IMG/VR virus record: IMGVR_UViG_3300033145_000529
Location: 84,198 to 148,197 of that record
Origin: a virus
Reading direction: 5' to 3' (one strand)
Length of the DNA: 64,000 bases
A program made the position numbers and the translations under genes. The first letter of the stretch is position 1, and every line of letters starts with the position of its first letter. A model generated the notes under the pieces. The model searched no databases, had not been told where the DNA came from, and worked only from the letters and a program-made list of their open reading frames with translations. Below, in pieces: positions 31,667-38,081 of the stretch.

Positions 31667-31899
31667 TGTGTATAAGAAGATGTTCAAAATGTAACTCCAT
31701 TTGGGTGTGCTGGAACTGGGTGCACGCTTTTGGTGGTGATAGAAAAAGGTATGAAGAAACTAACCCACACATTCCACCAGAAGAATTGTTAGATTGGGGT
31801 CACGAATGTTGGAGTTGCAATAATGTCTTACAGACTAAAGATAAGGTTCACAACGGTATACCTTATTGGTTCTTAAAAAGATTTTATAAGGGAGTGTAG
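31666..31899 (+). CDS. Cys/Trp-rich protein, 77 aa, starting in tRNA CCA
   Basis: MCIRRCSKCNSIWVCWNWVH and later CWSCNNVL give a zinc-ribbon-like layout. The ATG uses the A of tRNA-Leu CCA; the stop TAG is positions 8-10 of tRNA-Trp. The stretch CSKCNSIWVCW resembles a CRF tag without R-F. Confidence 0.6.
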   Translation: MCIRRCSKCNSIWVCWNWVHAFGGDRKRYEETNPHIPPEELLDWGHECWSCNNVLQTKDKVHNGIPYWFLKRFYKGV

Positions 31900-31963
31900 T
31901 CTAATAGGATTAAAACAGCAGCCTCCAAAACTGTACTTCGGGGTTCGAGTCCTCGTACTCCCG
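31890..31963 (+). tRNA. tRNA-Trp(CCA)
   Basis: Acceptor GGGAGTG/TACTCCC, anticodon loop CTCCAAA, discriminator G, no full CCA. A 45-codon ORF starts one base downstream. Confidence 0.88.
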
Positions 31964-31964
31964 C

Positions 31965-32102
31965 ATGATTGAGCAAAAGGAATATTCAGCATGGGTAGTG
32001 GAACGTTCAGTACTCTATTTGTATAGCATAGATTGGGTTTATGTTTTCGAATTGGAGTCTCTTATGGATCTAGAGGCAAGGTTACAATTAGATAATAATT
32101 AG
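31965..32102 (+). CDS. small protein, 45 aa, next to tRNA-Trp
   Basis: ATG is one base after the discriminator. Peptide MIEQKEYSAWVVERSVLYLY to LQLDNN. No site upstream. Plausible leaderless product; not recognised. Confidence 0.4.
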   Translation: MIEQKEYSAWVVERSVLYLYSIDWVYVFELESLMDLEARLQLDNN

Positions 32103-32111
32103 GAGATGTGT

Positions 32112-32441
32112 ATGCGTGGAGCTAGATTAATTGTTGCTCGGTGTAAAGCTGAAAAGACTTTCAGAAATTACGAGGGATTTTCACCACGTAATAAAAAACA
32201 ATCGAGGTGGCATAGTTACTATGGCAGGTTAGGGTGGGCAGAAGACGAGATACAAAGAATGTTAGGAATTTACCGCAAAACTAAAGTTCCATGTTCTTGT
32301 TATATGTGTGGAAATCCTAGACGGCATTGGGGATATTTACCAATAAAAGAAGTTAGGCAACATCTTAGTGCTGATTCACAGTATGATGAAATACATTGGA
32401 ATCACCGAAAGTTAAGATGGTTGAAAGGATGGTTGGATTAA
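32112..32441 (+). CDS. conserved small phage/bacterial protein, 109 aa
   Basis: CSCYMCGNPRRHWGYLPIKE is a motif I recall from a widespread small family (KPCSC-x-MCGNPR-x-H-x-G). TAGGAG lies before ATG 32112. Basic and Trp-rich; may bind RNA. Function unknown. Confidence 0.7.
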   Translation: MRGARLIVARCKAEKTFRNYEGFSPRNKKQSRWHSYYGRLGWAEDEIQRMLGIYRKTKVPCSCYMCGNPRRHWGYLPIKEVRQHLSADSQYDEIHWNHRKLRWLKGWLD

Positions 32442-32491
32442 GAGGGGGCACCAAATATACGCAGACGAGACCGTTGTAAGGAATGTATTAA

Positions 32492-32565
32492 GCTCGTGTA
32501 GCCCAATCGGCAGAGGTGATGGATTTAAACTCCATTTAGTGTAGGTTCGACTCCTATCACGAGCA
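32492..32565 (+). tRNA. tRNA-Leu(TAA)
   Basis: Acceptor GCTCGTG/CACGAGC, anticodon loop TTTAAAC, T-loop TTCGACT, discriminator A, no CCA. Variable region 5 bases. Third Leu tRNA with the short arm. Confidence 0.82.
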
Positions 32566-32579
32566 CAAGGAGGGGTAAT

Positions 32580-32810
32580 GTGAGTTGGGGAATAGAGGCT
32601 ATTGGGATAACTGCTGGTGCTCTTGTTTTTGGAGCAATGGCTGCAAAAAGACTTGTTGTTATTAAAGCTTTTTTGTTAGCGGGGGCTATAGGATTTTTCA
32701 CATATGGTATGCTATTATCCCTTCCAGCAATAATAATTATTAATTCTATAGGTATGGGTGTTGCCATATATGGTTTAGTAAGTGCCATTCGAACCACGAA
32801 AAAGGCTTGA
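32580..32810 (+). CDS. small membrane protein, 76 aa
   Basis: GTG 32580 after AAGGAGGGG. Three hydrophobic segments (AIGITAGALVFGAMAAK, AFLLAGAIGFFTYGMLL, AIIIINSIGMGVAIYGLVSA). It ends KKA-stop within the -35 of P7. No family recognised. Confidence 0.65.
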   Translation: MSWGIEAIGITAGALVFGAMAAKRLVVIKAFLLAGAIGFFTYGMLLSLPAIIIINSIGMGVAIYGLVSAIRTTKKA

Positions 32811-32835
32811 CATCTACTTTGGTATATGGTATAAT
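32807..32835 (+). promoter_or_regulatory. sigma70-type promoter P7
   Basis: TTGACA, 17-base spacer ending GGTATATGG, then TATAAT. The -35 overlaps the upstream TGA. Leader has AAAGGAAAGG. Confidence 0.85.
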
Positions 32836-32872
32836 AATAATAGAGTTGGGGAACTCCAAATAAAGGAAAGGA

Positions 32873-33256
32873 ATGGAAAAAATGACTACTGAAAAATTTG
32901 GATTAGTGGAACTTGAACGGTATGAAGCAAAAGTGGGCTTCAAAAAGTCCGATGTGCGGACAATCAAGGGTGTGTGTGCAATTGTGGATTTACCTTTGAC
33001 TGTCGCACCCGAAACTCAGGGAATCATAGCAGCTTGTAATAAGGATATTCTAGCCTCTGAGATACAAATTGCTAAGATTAGAGCTGAGGATGCTAGGAAT
33101 GATGAAGCAACAAAGCAGAACATTGCACGCTTAAAAGCTGAAAGAGAAGCTACCAAGAGGAAGAGTGAGCGGTCTATAACTGTCTCAAAGGTTGAGACTG
33201 GGAATTCCAATAGGGAAATCGCTCGTTTGCAGAAGCTCTTAAAGCATTTTTCCTAA
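32873..33256 (+). CDS. coiled-coil protein, 127 aa
   Basis: AAAGGAAAGG before ATG 32873. After an N-terminal domain (FGLVELERYEAKVGFKKSDV) a long charged helix follows (EDARNDEATKQNIARLKAER..). Probably self-associates. Not recognised. Confidence 0.65.
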   Translation: MEKMTTEKFGLVELERYEAKVGFKKSDVRTIKGVCAIVDLPLTVAPETQGIIAACNKDILASEIQIAKIRAEDARNDEATKQNIARLKAEREATKRKSERSITVSKVETGNSNREIARLQKLLKHFS

Positions 33257-33261
33257 TTAAA

Positions 33262-33444
33262 AACCTGAGCTAATAAGTAGGTATTGTCTAACTAGCCCGT
33301 GTGGACTTGCCCTTAACTCAAAGAGTTAACTCCACAAGGCAGAGCGGGGAAAATCTAACCAGAGTTATTGGATTAGGTGGTACAGCCACCCTGCTGTTAA
33401 TCTAGACTCTGTGGAAGGTAGACAGTCTGCCGAAAGCTCAGGTT
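33262..33444 (+). ncRNA. candidate structured RNA C upstream of tRNA-Phe
   Basis: AACCTGAGCT (33262-33271) pairs with AGCTCAGGTT (33435-33444), 10 bp perfect, closing 183 bases without ORF. Inside: TTAACTC-AAA-GAGTTAA (33313-33329) flanked by TGTGGA/TCCACA, GGTGG-TACAG-CCACC (33376-33390), GATTA/TAATC and AGAGT/ACTCT. It ends 4 bases before tRNA-Phe. Confidence 0.65.
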
Positions 33445-33448
33445 ATTT

Positions 33449-33521
33449 GCCGAGATAGCTCTAATGGTAGAGCGATAGGTTGAAGCCCTATGCGTTGTTG
33501 GTTCGAATCCGACTCTCGGCA
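33449..33521 (+). tRNA. tRNA-Phe(GAA)
   Basis: Acceptor GCCGAGA/TCTCGGC, anticodon loop TTGAAGC, T-loop TTCGAAT, discriminator A, no CCA. Confidence 0.92.
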
Positions 33522-33546
33522 CATAAATCTAAGACGGAGGTCTAAG

Positions 33547-33612
33547 ATGAACGCTAACGAAAGAAAAGATACCCAATTAGGCATATCACACGGTACAGAT
33601 GGGGGGGCTTAG
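33547..33612 (+). CDS. possible 21-aa peptide
   Basis: ACGGAGGTCTAAG before ATG, then MNANERKDTQLGISHGTDGG A-stop; its last bases lie in tRNA-Ala. A similar GGAGGTCTAA leader recurs at 34303 before a shorter frame. A real product is uncertain. Confidence 0.3.
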   Translation: MNANERKDTQLGISHGTDGGA

Positions 33613-33676
33613 TTCATTGGGAGAACAACTCCCTTGCAAGGAGTAAAGACGAGTTCGACTCTCGTAGCCTCCACCA
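33603..33676 (+). tRNA. tRNA-Ala(TGC)
   Basis: Acceptor GGGGGCT/AGCCTCC, anticodon loop CTTGCAA, discriminator A, encoded CCA. Confidence 0.92.
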
Positions 33677-33683
33677 ATAAGTT

Positions 33684-34301
33684 ATGAAGATAGTTTTAAT
33701 AGCAGACACGCATAACTGCACTCCTGAACTTCCTGATGGAGACATCTTAATTCATGCTGGTGATGGCACATCAAGAGGAACTAGAGAAGAAGCTGAACAG
33801 TTTGATGAGTGGCTTGGCACTTTAAAATTTAAACAAATTCTATTCACACCAGGTAACCATGACTTCTGTTTTGAGAAGAATAGAGATATATTAAAGAATG
33901 CTACAACACTGATAAACGAAGGTATTGTAATTGATGGTGTTTCATTTTGGGCATCACCATATACATTAACCAAGTTCAATTGGGCATTTATGAAACCTGA
34001 GAATGAATTAGCAGAGATTTGGCGTTATATTCCAGATAAGGTTGATGTTCTTATCACACACGGTCCACCTAGAGGAATATTAGACAGAACGATTAGTGGG
34101 GAAAACGCTGGTTCACAATCCTTGCTTGACCGCTCAAGGATAGTTAAACCTAAAGTGCATGTTTTTGGACACATACACGAAACATACGGGTCACAGTATA
34201 ATCGTGGGGTACATTATATCAATGTTTCTGTCCTCAATGAGTATTACCAGAACGTGAATAAACCAGTTGTGGTTGACGTTGGTGTGTGGCTCAGTCAATG
34301 A
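33684..34301 (+). CDS. metallophosphoesterase, 205 aa
   Basis: IADTHN, LIHAGDGTS, PGNHDFCF, ITHGPPRGI, FGHIHETYG: all calcineurin-type metal motifs, in the compact MPPED/Rv0805-like layout. Starts 7 bases after tRNA-Ala CCA with no site. Substrate unknown. Confidence 0.88.
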   Translation: MKIVLIADTHNCTPELPDGDILIHAGDGTSRGTREEAEQFDEWLGTLKFKQILFTPGNHDFCFEKNRDILKNATTLINEGIVIDGVSFWASPYTLTKFNWAFMKPENELAEIWRYIPDKVDVLITHGPPRGILDRTISGENAGSQSLLDRSRIVKPKVHVFGHIHETYGSQYNRGVHYINVSVLNEYYQNVNKPVVVDVGVWLSQ

Positions 34302-34343
34302 CGGAGGTCTAAAAATGAGCACAAATAAAGATAAGTTTTAGGG

Positions 34344-34442
34344 ATGCCTTTTGGCACTGCTTCAAATACACTAAGGAAGAACTTTTTATTTCATGTATTA
34401 AACAAAGGTTGCTTCAAAAAGCTCGGCAAGAGGATAGAATAA
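34344..34442 (+). pseudogene. N-terminal remnant of an HNH endonuclease
   Basis: MPFGTASNTLRKNFLFHVLN is the N-terminus I recall from HNH nucleases (MPYGTA-x-x-LRK). The frame then ends without the core. Confidence 0.45.
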
Positions 34443-34447
34443 ATAAA

Positions 34448-34525
34448 CAGTCTATAGCTCAATAAGGTAGAGCACCACGTTTGGGGTGTGGGGGGTTGGT
34501 GGTTCAATTCCACCTAGACTGACCA
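34448..34525 (+). tRNA. tRNA-Pro(TGG)
   Basis: Acceptor CAGTCTA/TAGACTG, anticodon loop TTTGGGG, discriminator A, CCA overlapping the next ATG. Confidence 0.9.
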
Positions 34526-34659
34526 TGCACCACGTTGCTTGGAATTTGGTGTTGGGTATTGAAACTATGAGTTTCAACCAAACGTACAAAGACTTAGAGG
34601 AAGCGATACCAAGCCATTTGCTTCCCTACAGGGTGTACGTCAGTGGACAGACTACCTAG
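34525..34659 (+). CDS. small protein, 44 aa, between tRNAs
   Basis: The ATG uses the A of tRNA-Pro CCA, and the stop TAG lies inside the next tRNA. Peptide MHHVAWNLVLGIETMSFNQT to VSGQTT. Not recognised; may be a by-product. Confidence 0.35.
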   Translation: MHHVAWNLVLGIETMSFNQTYKDLEEAIPSHLLPYRVYVSGQTT

Positions 34660-34704
34660 CCTGGACCTAGGAGGACGGCGGTCCGAATCCGCCCACCCTG
34701 ACCA
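34629..34704 (+). tRNA. tRNA, anticodon TGG (second Pro-type, odd loop)
   Basis: Acceptor CAGGGTG/CACCCTG, anticodon stem CCTAG/CTAGG with loop CCTGGAC, T-arm GGCGG/CCGCC, encoded CCA. Position 33 is C instead of the nearly universal U, so identity is uncertain. Confidence 0.65.
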
Positions 34705-34706
34705 TC

Positions 34707-35036
34707 GTGGGGTATAAAAATAAAGAAAAACAGAAAAAAGCACAACACGAGTCATATCTAAGACTTAAAGATATTTACCGTGAAAACAACCGTAGAAGGC
34801 GTAAAGAGCTTAAAGAGTGGTTTGCTGAAATCACAAAGGACGATGTTTGTTTATTTTGTGGAGAGTCTTGTAAGATTTGTTTAGACTATCATCACAGAAA
34901 TCCAGAAGAAAAGGTAGCCAACGTAAGCACATTACTTGCAAATATGAGAAGTAGAAAAATGATACTGGCTGAACTAGCAAAGTGTGATTGTATGTGTTCT
35001 AATTGTCATAGAAAGCATGAAGCTGGATTGATATAA
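34707..35036 (+). CDS. HNH endonuclease, 109 aa
   Basis: A basic N-terminus, then CLFCGESCKICLDYHHRNPE and CDCMCSNCHRKHEAG: an intact HNH with a zinc cage. GTG start 2 bases after the tRNA CCA. The undamaged relative of the pseudogene at 27365. Confidence 0.8.
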   Translation: MGYKNKEKQKKAQHESYLRLKDIYRENNRRRRKELKEWFAEITKDDVCLFCGESCKICLDYHHRNPEEKVANVSTLLANMRSRKMILAELAKCDCMCSNCHRKHEAGLI

Positions 35037-35164
35037 TGGAAAAGTATGAAAGACGAGAACAAAAATTAGAGGCTAAGAAAACTAGAGTACCTAAACACGG
35101 TAGAAACATAGGAGTAGTTTATAGAAATGCCTTGGAGAAAAGAACTAGCAAAGAAGATAGATAG
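35036..35164 (+). CDS. small basic protein, 42 aa
   Basis: MEKYERREQKLEAKKTRVPK HGRNIGVVYRNALEKR resembles a short Lys/Arg-rich phage family with HG-x-x-x-x-x-VYRNA-x-EKR. ATG overlaps the preceding stop. Likely nucleic-acid binding. Confidence 0.5.
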   Translation: MEKYERREQKLEAKKTRVPKHGRNIGVVYRNALEKRTSKEDR

Positions 35165-35181
35165 CTTCCTAAAACTAGAAC

Positions 35182-35373
35182 ATGATTGGGATAGCCGTTG
35201 ATTTGATACTTGACCACATTGATGGCAACTCATTTGATAATTTACCTAATAACTTAAGATGTGTTTGTTCTAATTGTGATGCTAATTTACCGACCTATAA
35301 ATCAAAGAATAGAGGAAATGGCAGGGGATATAGACGCCAGCAAAGCACATTTGGAAGTGCAGGCGATTTGTAA
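35182..35373 (+). pseudogene. HNH endonuclease fragment
   Basis: LILDHIDGNSFDNLPNNLRC, VCSNCDANLPTYKSKNRGNG is the HNH core of a phage nuclease. The N-terminal part is in another frame (PWRKELAKKIDSFLKLEHDW then TGA). The frame runs into tRNA-Thr. Confidence 0.6.
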
Positions 35374-35411
35374 TCGTCAGGAAGGTTTGGGTTCGAATCC
35401 CCCTGCTGGCT
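35336..35411 (+). tRNA. tRNA-Thr(TGT)
   Basis: Acceptor GCCAGCA/TGCTGGC, anticodon loop TTTGTAA, T-loop TTCGAAT, discriminator T, no CCA. Confidence 0.9.
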
Positions 35412-35420
35412 CATTGAGTC

Positions 35421-35492
35421 GCCACTGAAGCTCAAAGGTTGAGCAACTACTTCGTAAGTAGGAGATTGTGAGTTCGAATCTCACCTGTGGCT
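35421..35492 (+). tRNA. tRNA-Thr(CGT)
   Basis: Acceptor GCCACTG/CTGTGGC with one T-T mismatch, anticodon loop TTCGTAA, discriminator T, no CCA. Confidence 0.85.
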
Positions 35493-35501
35493 CATAGTAT
35501 T

Positions 35502-35584
35502 GGAGAAGTGTCCGAGTGGTTTATGGTGCTGGCTTTGAATCCCAGTGAGCTAACGCTCCGAAAGTTCGAATCCCACACCTTCCG
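35502..35584 (+). tRNA. degenerate tRNA-Ser(TGA)
   Basis: Anticodon loop TTTGAAT and a class II variable arm fit Ser(TGA), but the acceptor (GGAGAAG vs ACCTTCC) and T-stem do not pair well. Probably decaying or mutated. Confidence 0.45.
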
Positions 35585-35593
35585 CTAGTTAAA

Positions 35594-35860
35594 ATGGAAT
35601 TAAAAGTTTGCGAAACTAAAAAACGTTCTCTAGTAAAGGCAATATCGTTTAGGATTATTGAAGTTGCTATTGATACGCTTATACTTTCTTTCTTTATTCC
35701 CGTACCAATAGCCTTTGTATTGGCAATGGCTGTTGAGGGAATTTGTTTCGCTTTACATTTTGCGTTTGAGAGAGTCTGGAATAAAATAGATTATGGGAGA
35801 CACATATACAAACGCAAAAATAAGCAAACTAAATGGATGTTATATAAGCAGACTGAGTGA
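35594..35860 (+). CDS. DUF2061-like membrane protein, 88 aa
   Basis: KKRSLVKAISFRIIEVAIDT, a second helix VPIAFVLAMAVEGICFALHF, and FERVWNKIDYG match the DUF2061 pattern (K-x-xSWR-x-x-D; two helices; HERVWN-x-I-x-WG). Function unknown. Confidence 0.7.
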   Translation: MELKVCETKKRSLVKAISFRIIEVAIDTLILSFFIPVPIAFVLAMAVEGICFALHFAFERVWNKIDYGRHIYKRKNKQTKWMLYKQTE

Positions 35861-35867
35861 ACGGCTT

Positions 35868-36113
35868 ATGGGTCTGCTTATGATATTAGAAATAGAATTA
35901 TCGTGGGGCAAGAGATTGGCATTTAATACATGGGGCGTAGAGACTGCTAGTTTTATTTGTGAAGGTGAAAGAAAGTGTAGTGATTGTGAGTTTCGTTTTG
36001 CTTGCTATACCACCAACACCGTAATTAAGATTAAACGTGAGTTCACCGATTATCATAGTGCGATAAAATATAGAAACAACCTTAAAAAAAGGTTTAAGTG
36101 CCGAGTAGTCTAG
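35868..36113 (+). CDS. CRF-tag protein, about 81 aa
   Basis: CSDCEFRFACYT (Cys37, 40, 46) with basic residues after it (IKIKREF). I use ATG 35868, after the upstream stop; 35880 is possible. Its last codons and stop fall in tRNA-Gln. Confidence 0.65.
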   Translation: MGLLMILEIELSWGKRLAFNTWGVETASFICEGERKCSDCEFRFACYTTNTVIKIKREFTDYHSAIKYRNNLKKRFKCRVV

Positions 36114-36176
36114 ATTGGTTTGGACGTCAGCCTTTGAAGCTGGAGTTTGGTGGTTCGAATCCACCCTCGGCAACCA
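36099..36176 (+). tRNA. tRNA-Gln(TTG)
   Basis: Acceptor TGCCGAG/CTCGGCA, anticodon loop CTTTGAA, discriminator A, encoded CCA. Last gene of the array. Confidence 0.9.
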
Positions 36177-36207
36177 ATGGGTTGACTGCTGTATCAAGGG
36201 GGTTGCT

Positions 36208-36747
36208 ATTAAATTAGAGTTAGGTGATATCCTTATATGCGTCAATGATAGGACTGATGCATGGTCAAGATTAAACAGAGTCATAGCAGGAAAATATGAC
36301 CATGTTCTTATGTACATTGGAAAATTCCATGACATCCCTATGGTTTACGAGAGTGATGGTCGAGGGGTGGTAATTCAAAACTTAACACACCAAACAGGTA
36401 AACAAGTTTTGGTTATGCGTTCCACTCTTGGGCAGGAAGCTAAACGTAGAGTTATAGCCAAAGCGATTGAAATAGCCAGTAGAGATGGTGCTTATTACGA
36501 TTATTTTGCGGTTGTTTATTCTTGTATTCCGAGAATACTTAAAGAGAAATTCCCATTCTTACCAATACCTTCCCACTATGTTCGTGATAAGATGATGATT
36601 TGCTCCGAAGCGATTGCAGAAGCTTTTTGGGAAAACAAGATTCCAGTTCTTCCACAAGGTATCGTTCCATTACCCGAAGATTTTAAGACTAGCAAGATTC
36701 TACATCAAGTTCTGCAAGGGAGTTTATTAAAAGATGTTTTGCCGTAA
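36208..36747 (+). CDS. YiiX/NlpC-type papain-like hydrolase, apparent AUU start
   Basis: LELGDILICVNDRTDAWSRL, GKYDHVLMYIGKF, and ICSEAIAEAFW give the permuted papain-like fold (GD-x-I, H, then CSE), as in amidases/peptidases of lipids or cell wall. The frame upstream goes through tRNA-Gln with no usable ATG, GTG or TTG after the tRNA. AAGGGGG lies 5 bases before ATT 36208 (I-K-L-E-L-G-D), where homologues begin. About 179 aa. Confidence 0.7.
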   Translation: MKLELGDILICVNDRTDAWSRLNRVIAGKYDHVLMYIGKFHDIPMVYESDGRGVVIQNLTHQTGKQVLVMRSTLGQEAKRRVIAKAIEIASRDGAYYDYFAVVYSCIPRILKEKFPFLPIPSHYVRDKMMICSEAIAEAFWENKIPVLPQGIVPLPEDFKTSKILHQVLQGSLLKDVLP

Positions 36748-36777
36748 TGGTTTGGTGGTTTAAATGACGAGGCTAAA

Positions 36778-36957
36778 ATGGCAACTTACTGTAAGAGAAA
36801 GTGTCCCGCTTGTAAAAAAGATATGCGAATGGTAACTGAGGTTGATGGAACAATACTATACAAGTGTTATGATTTTGATTGTGGTACGCTAATCCTTTTT
36901 GATAAGGAAGCTGGAACAGAGCTACAAAGGTGGAATAGAAACGGGAAAGAATATTAG
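36778..36957 (+). CDS. zinc-ribbon protein, 59 aa
   Basis: CKRKCPACKKDMRMV then CYDFDCGTLILFD, a ribbon with four Cys. Last gene on the plus strand before the terminator. No site recognised. Confidence 0.5.
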   Translation: MATYCKRKCPACKKDMRMVTEVDGTILYKCYDFDCGTLILFDKEAGTELQRWNRNGKEY

Positions 36958-37017
36958 GGTAGGGTATATCTACGAACTTGGTAAGTCAGGTAATCATCCT
37001 CTCTCCCAAGGGCATAA

Positions 37018-37052
37018 AGAAGGCTCAAGGATTAACCTGAGCCTTCTTTTTT
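37018..37052 (+). terminator. rho-independent terminator at strand convergence
   Basis: AGAAGGCTCA (37018-37027) pairs with TGAGCCTTCT (37038-37047), followed by TTTTTT on the plus strand. It may also serve the minus strand, which has a shorter T run. It separates plus-strand genes from minus-strand genes. A short minus-strand frame (about 37055-37102) is too small to call. Confidence 0.85.
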
Positions 37053-37127
37053 GCCTACTAATCTCTAAAAACAAATCCGAAAAATTCTATGTCGTCAATA
37101 GTCATCTCTCTCTATCATCTGCCATTC

Positions 37128-37481
37128 TTAAAAAACATTCTCCTCTATTACGCAATATTTAGGAAGTTTAGTTTTTCTATTCTTTAAACTAAGTACCTCG
37201 TTTATCTCCTTATAAATTTTATCAACTTGTGACATTCTTCGGGGTTTGTAGTTTTCCTCACAAGCGGCAGAATCTTTGTGTACAAGCATCCCTGTAACCT
37301 CACAAAAACCTACAGGACGTTGAATTGTTCTGTATCCCTGTGCTTTCATGTCAAATTTGGCGTTCTGACACTTACCACAAGTGTTCTGAATTTTCCAATT
37401 TACTTTCACCCGTTTTGGTCTCTCGTTATTTGCTAGGGTAAAACATATAAAACGATACTCACACTCTTCACACCTAGGCAT
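37128..37481 (-). CDS. CRF-tag protein, 117 aa
   Basis: The tag CEECEYRFICFT (Cys4, 7, 13) starts the protein, followed by CGKCQNAKFD, FCEVTG and a basic helical C-terminus. Last gene of the minus-strand block. Extra Cys suggest a second metal site. Confidence 0.75.
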   Translation of the reverse strand: MPRCEECEYRFICFTLANNERPKRVKVNWKIQNTCGKCQNAKFDMKAQGYRTIQRPVGFCEVTGMLVHKDSAACEENYKPRRMSQVDKIYKEINEVLSLKNRKTKLPKYCVIEENVF

Positions 37482-37626
37482 TAACTATCCTCAGCTTTTT
37501 ATTTTCACGTTTACCCCTTTTCCTTAAGACCTCCACTTCCTCTGGTGATACTACTGGTTGTTCTGGTATTTGTGGTTTTGGTGGACTACCTAGAGGTTGA
37601 ATTCTTTTACTTGGTGGTTGTGGCAT
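37474..37626 (-). CDS. Pro-rich protein, 50 aa
   Basis: MPQPPSKRIQPLGSPPKPQI then a basic helix (EEVEVLRKRGKRENKKLRIV). Overlaps neighbours by 8 and 20 bases. Probably disordered. Not recognised. Confidence 0.5.
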   Translation of the reverse strand: MPQPPSKRIQPLGSPPKPQIPEQPVVSPEEVEVLRKRGKRENKKLRIVNA

Positions 37627-37813
37627 CTTCTTCCTCTTTTCCAAATTCTGCTCTGATGAATTCTTGTTCTTTCTTCATTAGGATATGAACTTCATCAAAA
37701 CTCTTAGCACTTCGGAGAGCATTTCTTAGGTCTAGCAATCTATCTAAATAGAGGTTAATATAACCTTTGATAAATTGCTCCTTAAATTGCTCCAATTCCT
37801 TTTCTTCGCTCAT
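37607..37813 (-). CDS. helical protein, 68 aa
   Basis: MSEEKELEQFKEQFIKGYIN.. almost wholly helical and acidic. Not recognised. Confidence 0.6.
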   Translation of the reverse strand: MSEEKELEQFKEQFIKGYINLYLDRLLDLRNALRSAKSFDEVHILMKKEQEFIRAEFGKEEEDATTTK

Positions 37814-37838
37814 TCATACTCCTTTGCACAGTTACCTT

Positions 37839-38081
37839 TTAACTAGGATTATAGCATCTACGCTTCATGTTTACCCATGTGGTCATAAGAGGTTTTCTGA
37901 GATGGTAAGCAATTTTCTTATTTGCCAAATACTCTTTGTGTTGCTCCCTATAACACTGACACCACAAACTTACTTTGTCTTTATTAAGAGCATTCCATAT
38001 CTTGCTATAACAAGATTTACACAATCCATTTGCGTGGTGTTCTCTTTGCTTATTGCATTTTGTACATGTCATTAATTTCAT
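37839..38081 (-). pseudogene. truncated homing endonuclease N-terminus
   Basis: CTKCNKQREHHANGLCKSCY, then TWVNMKRRCYNPS-stop. Homing HNH proteins continue NPS-x-x-x-Y-x-x-YGG after this motif; here the Tyr codon appears as TAA. C-terminal fragments of this type lie at 39450. Confidence 0.55.

Noticed and set aside
36115-36207. ATG start within tRNA-Gln for the hydrolase
   Set aside because: It would translate through the tRNA; the domain begins later, at the AUU.
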